Shown one piece after another: positions 63,103 through 64,000 of a stretch of DNA of 64,000 nucleotides (positions within the stretch are counted from its first letter, which is position 1; each line of letters opens with the position of its first letter). Under the pieces are notes generated by a model that was not told the DNA's origin, did no database searches, and saw only the letters and a list, made by a program, of their open reading frames with translations. The position numbers were made by a program, and so were the translations under genes. Source of the stretch: an uncultured Propionibacteriaceae bacterium. GTDB taxonomy: Bacteria > Actinomycetota > Actinomycetes > Propionibacteriales > Propionibacteriaceae. Location of the stretch: NCBI GenBank assembly GCA_937965785.1, contig CALCKT010000064.1, forward strand, positions 1-64,000, read 5' to 3'.

Positions 63103-64000
63103 TTGGCCGCCTCGCGCTCTGCGTTGAAGAACACCAATGTCCTCTTGCCCAGTGGTCGGATCTCATTCGCGAAGATCCACGAACCGCTTGAGGTCCCCAA
63201 CCTGCTCGATCTTCAGATCAACTCCTACAACTGGCTCATCGGAAACGAGGCCTGGCAGGCTGACGTCGAGGAGCGACTGGCCGCAGGCCGTACCGATGTC
63301 AACACCCGCTCCGGGCTGGAGGAGATCTTCTCCGAGATCTCTCCCATCGAGGATTTCAACGAGACGATGTCGCTGTCCTTCCGCGACCACCGTTTCGAGG
63401 AGCCCAAGCATTCCATCGAGGAGTGCAAGGACCGCGACGTCACCTACGCCGCCCCGCTGTTCGTGACCGCTGAGTTCGTGAACAACGAGACGGGCGAGAT
63501 CAAGTCGCAGACCGTTTTCATCGGCGACTTCCCGCTGATGACCGACAAGGGCACCTTCATCATCAACGGCACCGAGCGTGTCGTCGTCTCGCAGCTCGTC
63601 CGCTCCCCGGGCGTCTACTTCGAGGTCATCCCGGACAAGGGATCCGACAAGGACATCTACTCCTGCAAGGTGATCCCCTCCCGCGGTGCGTGGCTGGAGT
63701 TCGAGATCGACAAGCGCGACATGGTCTTCGTGCGTCTCGACCGCAAACGCAAGCAGAACGTAACCGTCCTGCTCAAGGCCCTCGGCTGGAGCGAGGATCG
63801 CATCCTCGAGGAGTTCGGTGAATTCGAGTCCATGCGCATGACGCTGGAGAAGGACACCGTCAACACCCAGGACGAGGCGCTGCTGGACATCTACCGCAAG
63901 CTGCGTCCCGGCGAACCCCCGGCCCGCGACGCCGCCCAGGCGCTGCTGGAGAACTACTACTTCAACCCGAAGCGCTACGACCTGGCGAAGGTCGGCCGCT
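63103..64000 (+). CDS. rpoB: DNA-directed RNA polymerase subunit beta (5' part)
   Basis: About 299 codons of RpoB, cut by the right edge. The TTG start at 63103 (LAASRSALKNTNVLLPSGR), with GGAAGGA before it, matches the start position of actinobacterial RpoB. Then RISFAKIHEPLEVPNLLDLQINSYNWLIG, FIGDFPLMTDKGTFIINGTERVVVSQLVRSPGVYFE and the beta-lobe sequence. The rifampicin region lies beyond the window. Confidence 0.97.
   Translation, partial: MAASRSALKNTNVLLPSGRISFAKIHEPLEVPNLLDLQINSYNWLIGNEAWQADVEERLAAGRTDVNTRSGLEEIFSEISPIEDFNETMSLSFRDHRFEEPKHSIEECKDRDVTYAAPLFVTAEFVNNETGEIKSQTVFIGDFPLMTDKGTFIINGTERVVVSQLVRSPGVYFEVIPDKGSDKDIYSCKVIPSRGAWLEFEIDKRDMVFVRLDRKRKQNVTVLLKALGWSEDRILEEFGEFESMRMTLEKDTVNTQDEALLDIYRKLRPGEPPARDAAQALLENYYFNPKRYDLAKVGR

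Overview
The window looks like chromosome from a high-GC actinobacterium of the Propionibacteriaceae type (an Arachnia/Tessaracoccus-like organism is my best guess). The grounds are the GC-biased codon use, the actinobacterial order rpmG-hadA-hadB-murB-tRNA-Trp-secE-nusG-rplK-rplA and rplJ-rplL-rpoB, TTG/GTG starts, a bluB gene for the lower ligand of B12, and a DtxR-like iron box. Species cannot be fixed from the sequence alone.

Layout. 1-3100: a transposase tail at the left edge, a type IV toxin-antitoxin pair (AbiEi/AbiEii) and bluB. 3100-6600: an intergenic repeat cluster with a long palindrome, a rhodanese and an SGNH hydrolase, then the rpsF-ssb-rpsR-rplI operon closed by a strong terminator. 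6600-10800: two tandem secreted SGNH/PKD/thrombospondin-type-3 proteins. 11180-22922: an accessory island. It holds a nine-gene minus-strand operon (half condensation domain, type II thioesterase, MFS exporter, small membrane protein, FtsX permease, ABC ATPase, acyl carrier protein, ketosynthase, phosphopantetheinyl transferase). Next to it are a histidine kinase, a divergent LuxR-type response regulator and a previously overlooked 51-residue secreted peptide gene just upstream of the kinase. 22957-31460: a nitrilase-family hydrolase, a 5'-nucleotidase-like phosphoesterase, membrane proteins, three related membrane-anchored hypothetical proteins, a GntR-controlled ABC transporter and an LppM-type lipoprotein. 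31583-38473: a seven-gene glucitol-type PTS operon that carries a glycerol-1-phosphate dehydrogenase-like and a GpsA-like enzyme instead of the usual sorbitol-6-phosphate dehydrogenase. 38630-41229: AlkD-like repair protein and a leaderless HTH/CPBP-protease pair. 41295-47647: core translation, cell-wall and export genes, three tRNAs, and a divergent zinc-independent ribosomal protein cluster (L31 type B, L28, Cys-less L33). 47804-55430: two DUF4143 ATPases, a VOC protein and WYL regulator, an isopropanol-type alcohol dehydrogenase, and two DUF4261/DUF4375-like proteins. 55539-58951: an ABC exporter-fold pair behind a DtxR-like box. 59248-64000: rplJ-rplL, a YdcF-like protein, a DUF559 nuclease-like gene bracketed by palindromes and 17-bp tandem arrays, and the start of rpoB.

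The most interesting points are: (i) the peptide/kinase/regulator module beside the carrier-protein/ketosynthase/transporter operon, which together look like a peptide-signalled small-molecule or acyl-peptide system; (ii) a three-copy long palindrome whose two arms change together between copies, two copies of which bracket the DUF559 gene; and (iii) the non-canonical polyol-phosphate PTS operon. Functions of these are inference; nothing was searched against databases.
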